A stretch of 64,000 nt of DNA, taken from Verrucomicrobiota bacterium (lineage in GTDB: Bacteria > Verrucomicrobiota > Verrucomicrobiia > Opitutales > Opitutaceae). A program made the position numbers and the translations under genes. The notes beneath the pieces are model-generated. The model saw only the letters and a program-made list of their open reading frames with translations, was not told the DNA's origin and did not search any database. The stretch spans positions 62,001 to 126,000 of the forward strand of contig JAEWBF010000126.1 in NCBI GenBank assembly GCA_023391285.1, in the 5' to 3' direction. This document shows positions 8,183-17,502 of the stretch, piece after piece. Each line of letters opens with the position of its first letter. The first letter of the stretch is position 1.

Positions 8183-9318
8183 TGCGCATTCTCTATATCG
8201 ATTCTATCTGTCCATTCGGGCATCTCGCGCTCAATCGGCTTTATATCTCGACTTTGGTAAAAGAAGGCTTCGACGTATCGCTAGCTCTCAAGGAAGGTTA
8301 CTATGAAGCATTGGGTGCTCCCGGAGGCACCTTGAAGGTTACGGTGCCGGCCAGATGGTACGACGAGAGCGCGAAGCAAATTCAGGCCCGGGTAAACATC
8401 TGGCGAGCCCTGCGGTACATCCGTCGACGAACTGATGAGTCGGATTACGATATAATTTTTCTCTCAAGCTACGAAGAGATTTCCCTTTGGGCCGCCAGCT
8501 TTAAGACTCACTGCCTGATAGTAAATCACGCTAATGTGGCCGGTCTTGACCATCCCGTCCGCCGTTGGTTCGCTCGGCGACTCGCGCGCAACGCGACGGG
8601 CCTTGTATTCGCCGAGTTCATCCGTCAACGCGCGCTCTTTCACGGTATTCATGGGGTTCAGGTGATTCCTCAAGGGCTGGTAAAAAGGTATGCCCCGGAA
8701 GCGGACACAAAGGAACTGTTGAGGTCGATTGATTCCCGCTTGGCCGAAGCCGAATGGCGGCATTTGGTTTTTGTTCCCTCGGGCGCGAAGTATGACGACG
8801 GGTTCATTGGCAGGGTAGTTGACGATGCGGATTTCCTCCGGTTCCTACGCGATCGGAATATTGTGTTAGTGATCAAGTCAGTCGAGTTACGCAGCGACTG
8901 CGAGAACATCATAGTATTCTCCAAGCGCCTTACGGCCGCACAGTACCAGGCGTTGTTCAATGCCAGCACATGTCTGTTGCTGCACTATCCAGCATCCTTC
9001 ACATATCGGGTTAGCGCGACTCTGATCGAGTGCTTCTCAAACGACAAGGCTTGTTTGCTTTCGGACATTGCAAGTTTCCGGGCTTTCGCGGGGAAATTCC
9101 GCTATGATCCCTTCTATGATTCGCAACCGGCGTTATGCGCGGCGCTTGATCGTTTGCTGTCGGCTAAGGACCATATCGTGCGCCCTTACCAATCGCTGGA
9201 GGACCAGGTGCTTTCTTTTGAACGCCTGATCCATGGTCGGCTATACGGTCCATTTGCGGCGAAAGGCTCCCACGGGATCGCAAATAAACCTATTTCTCGG
9301 GATCAACATATCCGATGA
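8182..9318 (+). CDS. Glycosyltransferase, GT-B-like
   Basis: The 378-residue protein begins MRILYIDSICPFGH, the usual first strand and loop of a GT-B acceptor domain. Its C-terminal half carries a second Rossmann-like domain with HLVFVPSGAKYDDGF, then a YRVSATLIECFSNDKACL segment. The latter resembles the donor-binding region where GT4-type enzymes place a catalytic Glu. It probably adds one sugar of the repeat unit at the cytoplasmic face. It overlaps the upstream stop by one base and the flippase start by four bases. Donor and linkage are unknown. Confidence 0.65.
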   Translation: MRILYIDSICPFGHLALNRLYISTLVKEGFDVSLALKEGYYEALGAPGGTLKVTVPARWYDESAKQIQARVNIWRALRYIRRRTDESDYDIIFLSSYEEISLWAASFKTHCLIVNHANVAGLDHPVRRWFARRLARNATGLVFAEFIRQRALFHGIHGVQVIPQGLVKRYAPEADTKELLRSIDSRLAEAEWRHLVFVPSGAKYDDGFIGRVVDDADFLRFLRDRNIVLVIKSVELRSDCENIIVFSKRLTAAQYQALFNASTCLLLHYPASFTYRVSATLIECFSNDKACLLSDIASFRAFAGKFRYDPFYDSQPALCAALDRLLSAKDHIVRPYQSLEDQVLSFERLIHGRLYGPFAAKGSHGIANKPISRDQHIR

Positions 9319-10751
9319 GTCGTCAGGCCATAACGGTCGGAGGGCTCCAAGTTGTCCATGCTGCTGCGGCGACTTTGGGGGTGGTGCTGCTAGCGCGCTT
9401 GTTGTCCAAGGAAGACTACGGTCGCTATGTATATCTCCTTACGCTGGCATCGCTCGTGCCGTTGGTCGCGGGGTTGGGTGTCGAGCATGTATTGGTGATG
9501 CGGGGCAGTCGGTGCGGGGCTGAAGTGGCGGCCCTATTCGGTAAAGCGATCATCATGCGCCTTTTGGCCGTTTTTGTTGCCGCTGTGGTGGGTGTCCTCC
9601 TATGGGTATGCGCTACGGCGGGGGACGTTCTGGCTTCGGTGATGATGTTCGTGGGCGCAACGATTGCGGCGTTTCCGAATCCTCTGTATTTGGCCGTTTA
9701 CCGCGTTCACGGCGTGCATCTCCGCCCCTGGGTTCTGGGGCTGATTGGGCCGCTGACGTTTATTGCCTACTTGTTGGTAATCGGATTGTGGTTTCACGAC
9801 GCGGTATCTCTCGAAGTGGCGGCAGCCGGCTTTATGGCATCGCACCTTTTATCGGCTTTGGCCATATTCCCCGATGTGTACGCCTTGGGGCGTCCGAAAT
9901 TTCATAGTTCCCGGTTTGGTGAGGACACACGGCTCGGCCTTACCTTCGCTTCTTCGCAGGCGATCGACTACGCCAGCGCGCGGCTGGACGTGTTTGCATT
10001 GCAATATCTGCTAGGCCCTGCGGCTCTAGCTGTGTATGCTGCGGCACAGCGTATTATCGGAGCGCTCCAGATCATCCCAAGCTCTTTTCATATCACCGAG
10101 TTGCCGGAGTTCCACCGTAGTACAGGCGATCGAGATGCCTTGAAGCGTCGGTTTCGTTCTCTGAGAGGGGCAATGCTGGATACCTCCCTCTTACTGGCCG
10201 GTGGAATCACAATGTTCGCACCGGAAATAGTCCGTCTAGTCTACGGCGATAAATATCTGGGAGCGGCCGGGCCGCTGATCCTTCTCGCGTTGGGCAATGT
10301 GCTTGTCTTCCTGAACTATCCTTACTACATGCTAGCCGAGGCAGTTGATCGGATCGGTGCCCGGCTCATGACCAAGATTGTCGCTGCGGGCTCATCGATG
10401 CTTGCCTTCGTGTTACTCATTCCCGCGGTCGGTGCCGCTGGGGCGGCTGGAGCTCTCATCGTCGGCAATACGATTTTTGTGGGCGGGCTGCACCTAATCA
10501 CGCGTAAGCATGCTGGCGGGATTCGGGAGTTGCTATTTGACGCCCGGGCGCTACCCGTGGTAGTGGCTGCGGCCGGCGCCGCTTGGCTACCCCTGGAATT
10601 CGGTCGCACAGCCGTGAATCTAACTATAGCAGTTGTGCTATATATGGCGGTGGCGTTCGGCCTCGGCCTCGCGCTGAGGCTGCCGTCGCTGCGCGTCATT
10701 GCATCAATGCTGCCACGCTCTGAGAGAGAGCGGCTTGAGCGAGCCAGCTGA
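9315..10751 (+). CDS. wzx: Polysaccharide flippase, Wzx-like
   Basis: This 478-residue polytopic protein has about 12-14 hydrophobic helices and few charged residues, as in the Wzx/MOP exporter family. It starts with a GLQVVHAAAATLGVVLLARLL-type helix followed by a KEDYGRYVYLL turn, which is characteristic of O-antigen and capsule flippases (SxxxYGxY). It should move the undecaprenyl-linked repeat unit to the periplasmic face for the polymerase at 13374-14921. Its start overlaps the preceding glycosyltransferase by four bases (ATGA), so translation is likely coupled. Confidence 0.85.
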   Translation: MSRQAITVGGLQVVHAAAATLGVVLLARLLSKEDYGRYVYLLTLASLVPLVAGLGVEHVLVMRGSRCGAEVAALFGKAIIMRLLAVFVAAVVGVLLWVCATAGDVLASVMMFVGATIAAFPNPLYLAVYRVHGVHLRPWVLGLIGPLTFIAYLLVIGLWFHDAVSLEVAAAGFMASHLLSALAIFPDVYALGRPKFHSSRFGEDTRLGLTFASSQAIDYASARLDVFALQYLLGPAALAVYAAAQRIIGALQIIPSSFHITELPEFHRSTGDRDALKRRFRSLRGAMLDTSLLLAGGITMFAPEIVRLVYGDKYLGAAGPLILLALGNVLVFLNYPYYMLAEAVDRIGARLMTKIVAAGSSMLAFVLLIPAVGAAGAAGALIVGNTIFVGGLHLITRKHAGGIRELLFDARALPVVVAAAGAAWLPLEFGRTAVNLTIAVVLYMAVAFGLGLALRLPSLRVIASMLPRSERERLERAS

Positions 10752-10858
10752 CAATGACATCGCTTCTCAATCGATCAAGTTTGCCACCGCACTCCGAAAC
10801 ACGAATCTACTGGAATGCCTGCGCCCAGCCATGAACTCTAGGTAACGTCGCGACGAAT

Positions 10859-12016
10859 ATGAAAAAGCGCATAGTATTAGTCATAGGAACTAGGCCTGAG
10901 GCGATCAAACTCGCGCCGGTATATCAAGCGCTGTCCCGGAACGATGCTTTGGAACCGATCTTAGTCTCTTCTGGACAGCACCGAGAGATGCTAGCCCAAG
11001 CACTTGCCGTCTTCCACCTGAAGCCCGATTTTGATCTCACAATCATGCAGCCGGGCCAACCGCTTCCGGAACTTACTGCGCGTGCGATAACCAGCATCAG
11101 TAATATCTTGCAGGAGACTAGGCCAGCCGCGGTATTACTGCAAGGGGACACTGCCACAGTCCTCGCCGGCGCCTTAGCCGCGTTCTTTCAGAACATACCG
11201 ATTGGCCATGTCGAAGCAGGGCTGCGCACCGGCAACATGCGTTCACCCTTCCCAGAGGAAATGAATCGTCGGTTAACCTCACCAATTGCGACTTGGAATT
11301 TCTGTCCTACGCCCGGCGCTCGTGAAAACCTGCTGCGCGAGAATGTCGCCCCGGAAAGCTGCCATATCACCGGCAACACTGTCATCGATGCTCTGCTCGA
11401 CGTGCGCAGCCGCTTGCGGGAAAATAAAGTGCGCTGGCAGGATGTAGCTGCGCGAATCGGAATCGCCTCCGCGTTCGCCGAGCGCTTCTTTGGCGATTCG
11501 ACAAGGCGGTGGCTGTTAGTCACGGGTCACCGGCGCGAGTCTTTTGGCGCGGGCTTCGAGCAGATTTGTGCCGCCATCAACGGACTTACGGCGGCGTTCC
11601 CGGAACTGGGGGTAGTCTATCCCGTTCACCTGAATCCCCGCGTGCAGGAACCTGTCAGGCGCCTCTTGGGAAACAATTCGCAGGTGGCGCTAGCTGCGCC
11701 GGCGGGATACGAAGACTTTATTTGGCTGCTGGATCGCTGTCATTTCGTGCTCAGCGACTCCGGAGGCGTGCAGGAGGAGGCGCCAAGCCTCGGCAAACCG
11801 GTGCTTGTTTTACGTGATACGACGGAGCGCCCGGAAGGCGTGAACGCGGGAACAAGTCGCCTGGTCGGCACCGATCCATTGAGGATCCTGAACGAGTCAA
11901 CGCTGCTGCTGAGCGATGATGCAGAATACCGGCGCCGATCCGCCTTGGCGAACCCATTCGGAGACGGAACGGCCGCACAGCAGATCGCGCAGGTCTTGCT
12001 CCGCAGTCTGAGATGA
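10859..12016 (+). CDS. wecB: UDP-N-acetylglucosamine 2-epimerase family (WecB/WbpI-like)
   Basis: The 385-residue protein has the conserved motifs of the non-hydrolysing UDP-GlcNAc 2-epimerases in order: GTRPEAIKLAP near the N-terminus, QGDTATV, HVEAGLRTGN, PFPEEMNRR, TGHRRESFG, HLNPRV and SDSGGVQEEAPSLGKP. These enzymes invert C2 of UDP-GlcNAc or of a diacetamido uronic acid derivative. Because WbpA, WbpE, WbpB and WbpD homologues lie downstream, this may be the WbpI step, giving the manno-configured UDP-2,3-diacetamido uronic acid, rather than simple WecB chemistry. The sequence alone does not separate the two. Confidence 0.85.
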   Translation: MKKRIVLVIGTRPEAIKLAPVYQALSRNDALEPILVSSGQHREMLAQALAVFHLKPDFDLTIMQPGQPLPELTARAITSISNILQETRPAAVLLQGDTATVLAGALAAFFQNIPIGHVEAGLRTGNMRSPFPEEMNRRLTSPIATWNFCPTPGARENLLRENVAPESCHITGNTVIDALLDVRSRLRENKVRWQDVAARIGIASAFAERFFGDSTRRWLLVTGHRRESFGAGFEQICAAINGLTAAFPELGVVYPVHLNPRVQEPVRRLLGNNSQVALAAPAGYEDFIWLLDRCHFVLSDSGGVQEEAPSLGKPVLVLRDTTERPEGVNAGTSRLVGTDPLRILNESTLLLSDDAEYRRRSALANPFGDGTAAQQIAQVLLRSLR

Positions 12017-12149
12017 ACGGAACCGGCTAAACCAGCAGGATGCCGAACTAGCGGCGGCTGTGCGGGCGGTCACTTAGCACGCGCCCCGCTCTTTCATCTC
12101 CGCGCTTGGCAAGAAGCATCGTTGAAAAATCTACACCTAAGTATCTCGC

Positions 12150-13262
12150 ATGATTGACTACTTGTTTTTGTCGTCGAGCAGCCCGGCTCCCGCCATGCTG
12201 GCCAAGGTCCGAATCGCCCAAGAAGCGGGGCGAAAGCCGATGTTAGTGTATTTTTGCCGCCCGGGGGACGAGTTGGTACCAGACTTACCGCCGGATTGCG
12301 TTTGTGTCGCATACCCGGTTGCATTTACGGGCGTGTCACCGCGGCGTTTGCTGGTGCTCGCGGGATTCGAGCGTTGGCTGCGCAAGAGGCTGTACGAGCA
12401 GGTCCGGCCGAAGGCGGACTGTTATTGCGAGACTTTCGACATGATGTTCATCGCGATGATTGCGGGGCGCGGACGAGGGCTTCGCCACCGTTTCGAGGCG
12501 CGCGACCTGCATGCTCTGCAATTTGGACGAGGGCTGCTTTCGATTCTGACTAGGTTGGCCGAGCGCTGGGCGATCCCTAAGCTCCACACCTTGGTACTTA
12601 CCTCGGAGAAGTTCTGGGAGGAATATTATCACAAGTATGCCCCCCGACGGTATGTCGTCGTGGAGAACGTACCCCGCCGCGACCACTGGGCCGGCTTTGC
12701 CCGGCAGGAACCCGACCGTGTGTTCAGGATTGGTTTTGTGGGTGTCATCCGCTACTACGAATGCTTGGTTACCTTAGTGGATGCAGTTCGCCAATTGCGC
12801 GGGGAAGGTCTGCCGATTGCCGTGCGTTTCGCCGGCGGCGGCGACGACCTCGTCCCGTTGCGCGCGTACTGCCGTGGTGAGCCAGAGTTCGAATTCACTG
12901 GTCCATTCGCGTATTCTCACGCGGTGCAGCGCATTTACGCCGACCTGGACCTGATCTACTCCGTCTACGACTCCCGGCAGACTAATGTCCGGTATGCGAT
13001 GCCCAACAAGTTCTATGAGGCTCACATCGCCCAAATACCGATCATGGTCGCGGCGGGAACCTATCTCGAAAGCCGGGTGAGGAAATCAGGAATTGGAATC
13101 GGCGTGCCTTGTCTGGAGGCGGACAAAGTCGCGGCCGCGCTCCGCGAGGCGGTCGCTGGTTGCGGGTGGTACGCCGCGGCGAAAGAAGTATGCGAACGGA
13201 ACCTGGCGGAGTCCTATTTTCAGCAGCACAACCGCGCGATCCATGCCGCAGTGTTGGAATGA
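12150..13262 (+). CDS. Glycosyltransferase, GT-B-like
   Basis: This 370-residue protein has two Rossmann-like halves. The N-terminal one starts MIDYLFLSSSSPAPAMLAK. The C-terminal one has RIGFVGVIRYYECLVTLVDA, a VRFAGGGDD segment and a DLIYSVYDSRQTNVRYAMPNKFYE region, matching the donor-binding part of GT4-like enzymes where NKFYE replaces the usual E(x7)E. It probably adds a sugar to the repeat unit in the cytoplasm. A 133-base spacer separates it from the epimerase and 111 bases from the polymerase, so it is probably still in the same transcript. Confidence 0.65.
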   Translation: MIDYLFLSSSSPAPAMLAKVRIAQEAGRKPMLVYFCRPGDELVPDLPPDCVCVAYPVAFTGVSPRRLLVLAGFERWLRKRLYEQVRPKADCYCETFDMMFIAMIAGRGRGLRHRFEARDLHALQFGRGLLSILTRLAERWAIPKLHTLVLTSEKFWEEYYHKYAPRRYVVVENVPRRDHWAGFARQEPDRVFRIGFVGVIRYYECLVTLVDAVRQLRGEGLPIAVRFAGGGDDLVPLRAYCRGEPEFEFTGPFAYSHAVQRIYADLDLIYSVYDSRQTNVRYAMPNKFYEAHIAQIPIMVAAGTYLESRVRKSGIGIGVPCLEADKVAAALREAVAGCGWYAAAKEVCERNLAESYFQQHNRAIHAAVLE

Positions 13263-13373
13263 AAGCCGCGCAATCTGTGCGTGGATGGATGCGGCCGCGG
13301 ACTTCTCGCTGCCACTCGTATCGCGCACGCCGGATCGCAATGGGCCGGACCTAATTTGAAGGGAGCACCTGAA

Positions 13374-14921
13374 ATGAGCATGCTCCACCAAAGATCATTT
13401 TCTCTGCGCGCGCTGTTGCAGTTGGCTGGCGCTGGAATCCTCCTAGGATTCCTGTTCCGGAGCGAGAGCACAAATCCAGCGCTATTTCTCGTCGGACGGG
13501 TGTGTGCGCTCGGGACGATCGTCTCGCTGTTTTTCCTGCCCAGGCGGTGGATCATTCTGCCGCTGATGTTGTTGATGGTGACGATGCCTGATCTGACGCA
13601 GGGGCTGGAAGACAGTCAGGATCGCGGCACCGTGTTTGCGGCGACGGCTTGGCAGATGACGATAAGTTCCTTGCCTCCTGCAATCATCATCTTGGGAGCA
13701 CTTCTAGCGACGTTCGTTCGTTTGCGAGACCTGAAGGTGGCTCGGGGGTACCAGCTGCCGGTTTTGTATTTCTGTATCGTCCCAGTCCTAACCTCACTCT
13801 ACTTCGGCTACGCCTTGACCGGGCTGGGACGGTTCGCGACGGACGCGAAGCTGGGGGCGTTCTTCTGCGCCGGCCTGCTTTTTTTTAGCAGCTATTACCG
13901 TCGCTATCCGAATGAATTGTGGAGGGGTAGCCAGCTCTTCCTGGCGCTGTCGTGCGGAGTAGCGACGCTTGATGCTGCTCGCCTGCTTCTTGGCGGTGCC
14001 ACGCCTGCGAGCCACCTCAGTTACATCAACCTGAGCCTCGATTCCACTAAGGGGTTGATTGTCGGGGTGGTATTCTGGCTGTTCGCGCGGATCATTGGCC
14101 GCCGCAATCTGCTGCTGGGGCCCTTGGCGGGCGTAATGGCGTTGAGCGTGATGTTCGCCTACCAGACACGCTGGCTGGTGGTAGCGCTGATTTTGGGGAT
14201 ACTCCTGGTATCCCTGCTTTTGGGCTGGAAGCGCTTGGCGCTGATGATGTCGGCCGGAACGATCATTTCGCTCGCGACCCTGCCTGTTCTTCAGCGCTTC
14301 TTCCCGCAGGTGTGGGAGGTGACTGCGATCCGCTTCCGGTTCGTCGGCGAGATCGGGCGCGGCACCGATCTCCTGGAGGTGGAAGGCGTGAGAACCGGGG
14401 CCATCTACAATTCCTTACGGCTGGTTTGGGACCGGAGCGCCCTGGCAACCGGGATGGGCTATGGAAGCTGGTATACGGACGCATATCTACCCATGCCTAA
14501 TCTCACAGAGGCCGCGTTTGATGAGGAATCGTTGCGCAGCGGTCGCTACTACCGGGTTCACGACTTTGCATTCCATTTTGTTTTCAAGTACGGGCTGATC
14601 GGCTTGTTGCTCTACACCTACGTCTTTGTCAGGCCGCTGGTGGCAATCTGGAGATTGCGGTCGAGGGTCTTGAGGTGGCGACCGTCTCGAGAGGTTGCCG
14701 TGGTGGTGTTCGGGCTGATGCCGATGGTACTCACACAGCTTTGGTTCAGCGGGAAAGGCCTGCTTTTCGCGGCGTGGTTCGTGGTAGTTGCCGATCGTTG
14801 GGCCGCTTGCTTCCGAAGGATGAGGGAAGCGTCGGCCCGCGGAATCGGACGGGCAGAGGCTCGTGAAGTAATAGGGAAGTCCGTCACTTTGCCGCACCTA
14901 GGAGCGGGCGTATCGACGTGA
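13374..14921 (+). CDS. O-antigen/capsule polymerase or ligase, Wzy/WaaL-like membrane protein
   Basis: The 515-residue protein has about 11-12 hydrophobic helices and one large periplasmic loop (about residues 320-400, with TAIRFRFVGEIG and RSGRYYRVHDFAFHFVFKYG). This is the layout of Wzy polymerases and O-antigen ligases. Conserved Arg and His residues in the loop fit that class. The ATG at 13374 is chosen because it is preceded by GAAGGGAG at a suitable distance; an upstream in-frame ATG at 13281 lacks this and adds a non-hydrophobic tail. With the flippase and the Wzz-like protein it completes a Wzx/Wzy pathway. Confidence 0.75.
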   Translation: MSMLHQRSFSLRALLQLAGAGILLGFLFRSESTNPALFLVGRVCALGTIVSLFFLPRRWIILPLMLLMVTMPDLTQGLEDSQDRGTVFAATAWQMTISSLPPAIIILGALLATFVRLRDLKVARGYQLPVLYFCIVPVLTSLYFGYALTGLGRFATDAKLGAFFCAGLLFFSSYYRRYPNELWRGSQLFLALSCGVATLDAARLLLGGATPASHLSYINLSLDSTKGLIVGVVFWLFARIIGRRNLLLGPLAGVMALSVMFAYQTRWLVVALILGILLVSLLLGWKRLALMMSAGTIISLATLPVLQRFFPQVWEVTAIRFRFVGEIGRGTDLLEVEGVRTGAIYNSLRLVWDRSALATGMGYGSWYTDAYLPMPNLTEAAFDEESLRSGRYYRVHDFAFHFVFKYGLIGLLLYTYVFVRPLVAIWRLRSRVLRWRPSREVAVVVFGLMPMVLTQLWFSGKGLLFAAWFVVVADRWAACFRRMREASARGIGRAEAREVIGKSVTLPHLGAGVST

Positions 14922-15096
14922 AACAACCCGCGCGCATCCCAATAAAATTTAGGATTCTTTGCGTGCTGCGCTGCGGTTACCCTCTGGTGGCCGATAGGCT
15001 TTGGCCATGGGAATGGATCGCATCGGATTTGTGACTTGGACGAGTCGGGTCTCGACGTCAGACGCCCCAGCCGTTTTACAAAATCCTTTACCTATC

Positions 15097-16383
15097 ATGA
15101 ATCTCGCAATCGTCGGTCTCGGGTATGTTGGGCTTCCATTGGCGCTGCAGTTTTCGCGCCGAGGTGTTCGGGTCCTCGGACTGGATACAGATCCGGCCAA
15201 GGTCGACGCGATAAATCGCAACGAGTCCTACATCAAGCATATAGCTGCAGCTGATATCCGCGCGCAACGGGAAGCAGGCACTTTCCATGCGACGGTCAAC
15301 CATGCCGAGGTTTCCAAGGTGGATGCGATCATCATTTGCGTGCCAACTCCGTTGAACAAGAACCGCGAACCGGATATATCGTATGTGCTGAACTCCGGAC
15401 GCGCGCTTGCTCCGCACCTGAAGCCCGGCGTTCTCGTGGCCTTGGAGTCCAGCACCTATCCCGGGACGACGGACACCGATCTGCGACAAGTGCTGGAGGA
15501 GGGGTCGGCTCTAAAAGCCGGCGTGGACTTCCACCTCGCGTTTTCTCCGGAACGAGAAGACCCCGGTAATCCGGACAGCAAGGTTGCAAAAATTCCTAAG
15601 GTTCTGGGCGCACTGACGCCAGCCTGCCTTCAGAAGGCAACCAAGGTCTACGGTCGCGCCATCGAGAAGCTCGTTCCTGTTTCGTCGTGCCGCGCAGCCG
15701 AGGCCACGAAGTTGCTAGAGAACATCTTTCGAGGCGTGAATATCGCGTTGGTGAATGAGCTCAAGCTCGTTTACGCGGCGATGGGGATCGATGTTTGGGA
15801 AGTGATCAATGCGGCGAAAACGAAGCCCTTCGGATATATGGCATTCTATCCAGGACCGGGATTAGGCGGCCATTGCATCCCGATCGATCCATTTTACCTA
15901 ACGTGGAAGGCGCGCGAATTCGGGCAACTGACCAAATTCATCGAGCTTGCCGGCGAAGTGAACGCGGCGATGCCTCATTACGTGGTGAACCGCGCAGCCG
16001 AAGCCCTGAACGCCGCTCGCAAGCCGGTCAACGGCAGCCGGGTGTTGTTGATTGGTCTGGCTTACAAGGCCAACGTCGACGACATGCGTGAGTCGCCGAC
16101 TTTTGTGTTGATGGACGAATTAAAGAGGCGCGGTGCAGAGGTGGCTTACTACGATCCGTTTATTCCCGTGATTACGCCCACACGCGAGCACGGTCATTGG
16201 ACGGGAAGGAAATCGATTGAGTGGGCTAAGGAGCAGGTGAGTTCTTTCGATGCTGTCATTATTGCGACGGCGCATTCTGGAGTAGACTACCACCAGCTGA
16301 CCAACTGGGCTCCGCTCATCATAGACGCCCGCAATGCGATGGCGGGCATCCCGGCGCGTGAAGGCCAAGTTTGGAAAGCCTGA
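15097..16383 (+). CDS. wbpA: UDP-N-acetyl-D-glucosamine 6-dehydrogenase (WbpA-like)
   Basis: This 428-residue nucleotide-sugar dehydrogenase oxidises C6 of UDP-HexNAc to a uronic acid using two NAD+. It starts with the Rossmann motif GLGYVGLPLA. It contains the substrate-binding FSPEREDPGN and the catalytic-Cys motif GPGLGGHCIPIDPFYL, and ends with the LIGLAYKANVDDMRESP C-terminal domain. The IPKVLGA and FYPGPGLGGHC forms resemble WbpA rather than glucose or ManNAc dehydrogenases. I use the ATG at 15097 because the Rossmann motif then begins at residue 6. It starts the WbpA-E-B-D series. Confidence 0.85.
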   Translation: MNLAIVGLGYVGLPLALQFSRRGVRVLGLDTDPAKVDAINRNESYIKHIAAADIRAQREAGTFHATVNHAEVSKVDAIIICVPTPLNKNREPDISYVLNSGRALAPHLKPGVLVALESSTYPGTTDTDLRQVLEEGSALKAGVDFHLAFSPEREDPGNPDSKVAKIPKVLGALTPACLQKATKVYGRAIEKLVPVSSCRAAEATKLLENIFRGVNIALVNELKLVYAAMGIDVWEVINAAKTKPFGYMAFYPGPGLGGHCIPIDPFYLTWKAREFGQLTKFIELAGEVNAAMPHYVVNRAAEALNAARKPVNGSRVLLIGLAYKANVDDMRESPTFVLMDELKRRGAEVAYYDPFIPVITPTREHGHWTGRKSIEWAKEQVSSFDAVIIATAHSGVDYHQLTNWAPLIIDARNAMAGIPAREGQVWKA

Positions 16384-16392
16384 TTTGTTGCC

Positions 16393-17502
16393 ATGCAATT
16401 CATCGATCTAAAGACTCAGTATCAGCAACACCGAGCGGCCATCGATGGCCGGATCGCCAACGTGCTCGAGCACGGCCAGTATATCATGGGTCCTGAGATC
16501 GAGGAACTTGAGCGCGAGCTGGCAGCCTATGTTGGCGTGAAGCATGCGATCACCGTGGCAAGCGGCACTGACAGCCTGGAAATTGCGTTGAGGGCACTGT
16601 GTATCGGTGCTGGCGACGAGGTGATCACGGTTCCGTTCACGTGGATCAGCTCGTGTGAAGTGATCGGCTTGGTGGGAGCGACTCCGGTCTTCGTCGATAT
16701 CGATGCGACCACGTATAATCTGGACGTTTCCAAGCTGGAACGTGCCATCACGCCGCGGACCAAAGCTATTCTGCCTGTAAGTCTTTTTGGTCAGATGGCA
16801 GACTATGAGGCTATCAACCGGATCGCCGCGGCCCACAACGTTACTGTGATCGAGGATGCAGCACAGAGCTTCGGTGCGACTCGACGCGGAAGGAAGAGCT
16901 GCGCGGTGACGACGATCGCCAGCACGAGCTTTTTCCCGGCGAAGCCCCTCGGTTGTTACGGAGACGGCGGTGCTCTCTTTACGAACGATGCTGATCTCAA
17001 CGAGAAGATGCGGGCGATCCGCACTCACGGTGGGATCAAGCGTCATCATCATCCATTGCTCGGAATGAACGGACGGCTCGATACCCTTCAAGCCGGTATT
17101 CTGCTGGCAAAGTTACCGCATTTCCCGGCTGAAGTAAGCGCGCGGGAGCGGATCGGAGCCCGCTATTCGGAGCAGTTGCGCGACGTTTGTGTCGTCCCGG
17201 AAGTCGCAGAAGGCAACACACACGTTTACGCGCAGTATACCGTTCGTGTAACAAACCGAGATGAGCTCGGGGCAAAACTGAAAGAGCAGAACATCCCGAC
17301 GGCGGTGTATTATCCTAAGTGCCTGCATGAACAGCCGGTCTTTGCTCCGCTTGGCTATAAATGGGGGGACTTTCCAATTAGCGAGCGCGTGTCCCGTGAG
17401 GTTATCAGCCTCCCGATGCATCCGTATCTCACCGACGCGGAGCAGGACACGGTTGTGGCGGCGGTGAAGAAATACGCGAAACCGGTGGCCGCTTCATCCT
17501 GA
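16393..17502 (+). CDS. wbpE: UDP-3-keto-GlcNAcA 3-aminotransferase (WbpE-like, DegT family)
   Basis: The 369-residue protein is a PLP-dependent aminotransferase of the DegT/DnrJ/EryC1/StrS family. It begins MQFIDLKTQY, has SGTDSLEIALRAL for cofactor phosphate contacts, EDAAQSFGA, and the PLP lysine in FFPAKPLGCYGDGG (about K184). Between a WbpA-like dehydrogenase and a WbpB-like oxidoreductase it should aminate C3 of the 3-keto uronic acid using glutamate. It lies nine bases after wbpA, and its stop overlaps the next start. Confidence 0.85.
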   Translation: MQFIDLKTQYQQHRAAIDGRIANVLEHGQYIMGPEIEELERELAAYVGVKHAITVASGTDSLEIALRALCIGAGDEVITVPFTWISSCEVIGLVGATPVFVDIDATTYNLDVSKLERAITPRTKAILPVSLFGQMADYEAINRIAAAHNVTVIEDAAQSFGATRRGRKSCAVTTIASTSFFPAKPLGCYGDGGALFTNDADLNEKMRAIRTHGGIKRHHHPLLGMNGRLDTLQAGILLAKLPHFPAEVSARERIGARYSEQLRDVCVVPEVAEGNTHVYAQYTVRVTNRDELGAKLKEQNIPTAVYYPKCLHEQPVFAPLGYKWGDFPISERVSREVISLPMHPYLTDAEQDTVVAAVKKYAKPVAASS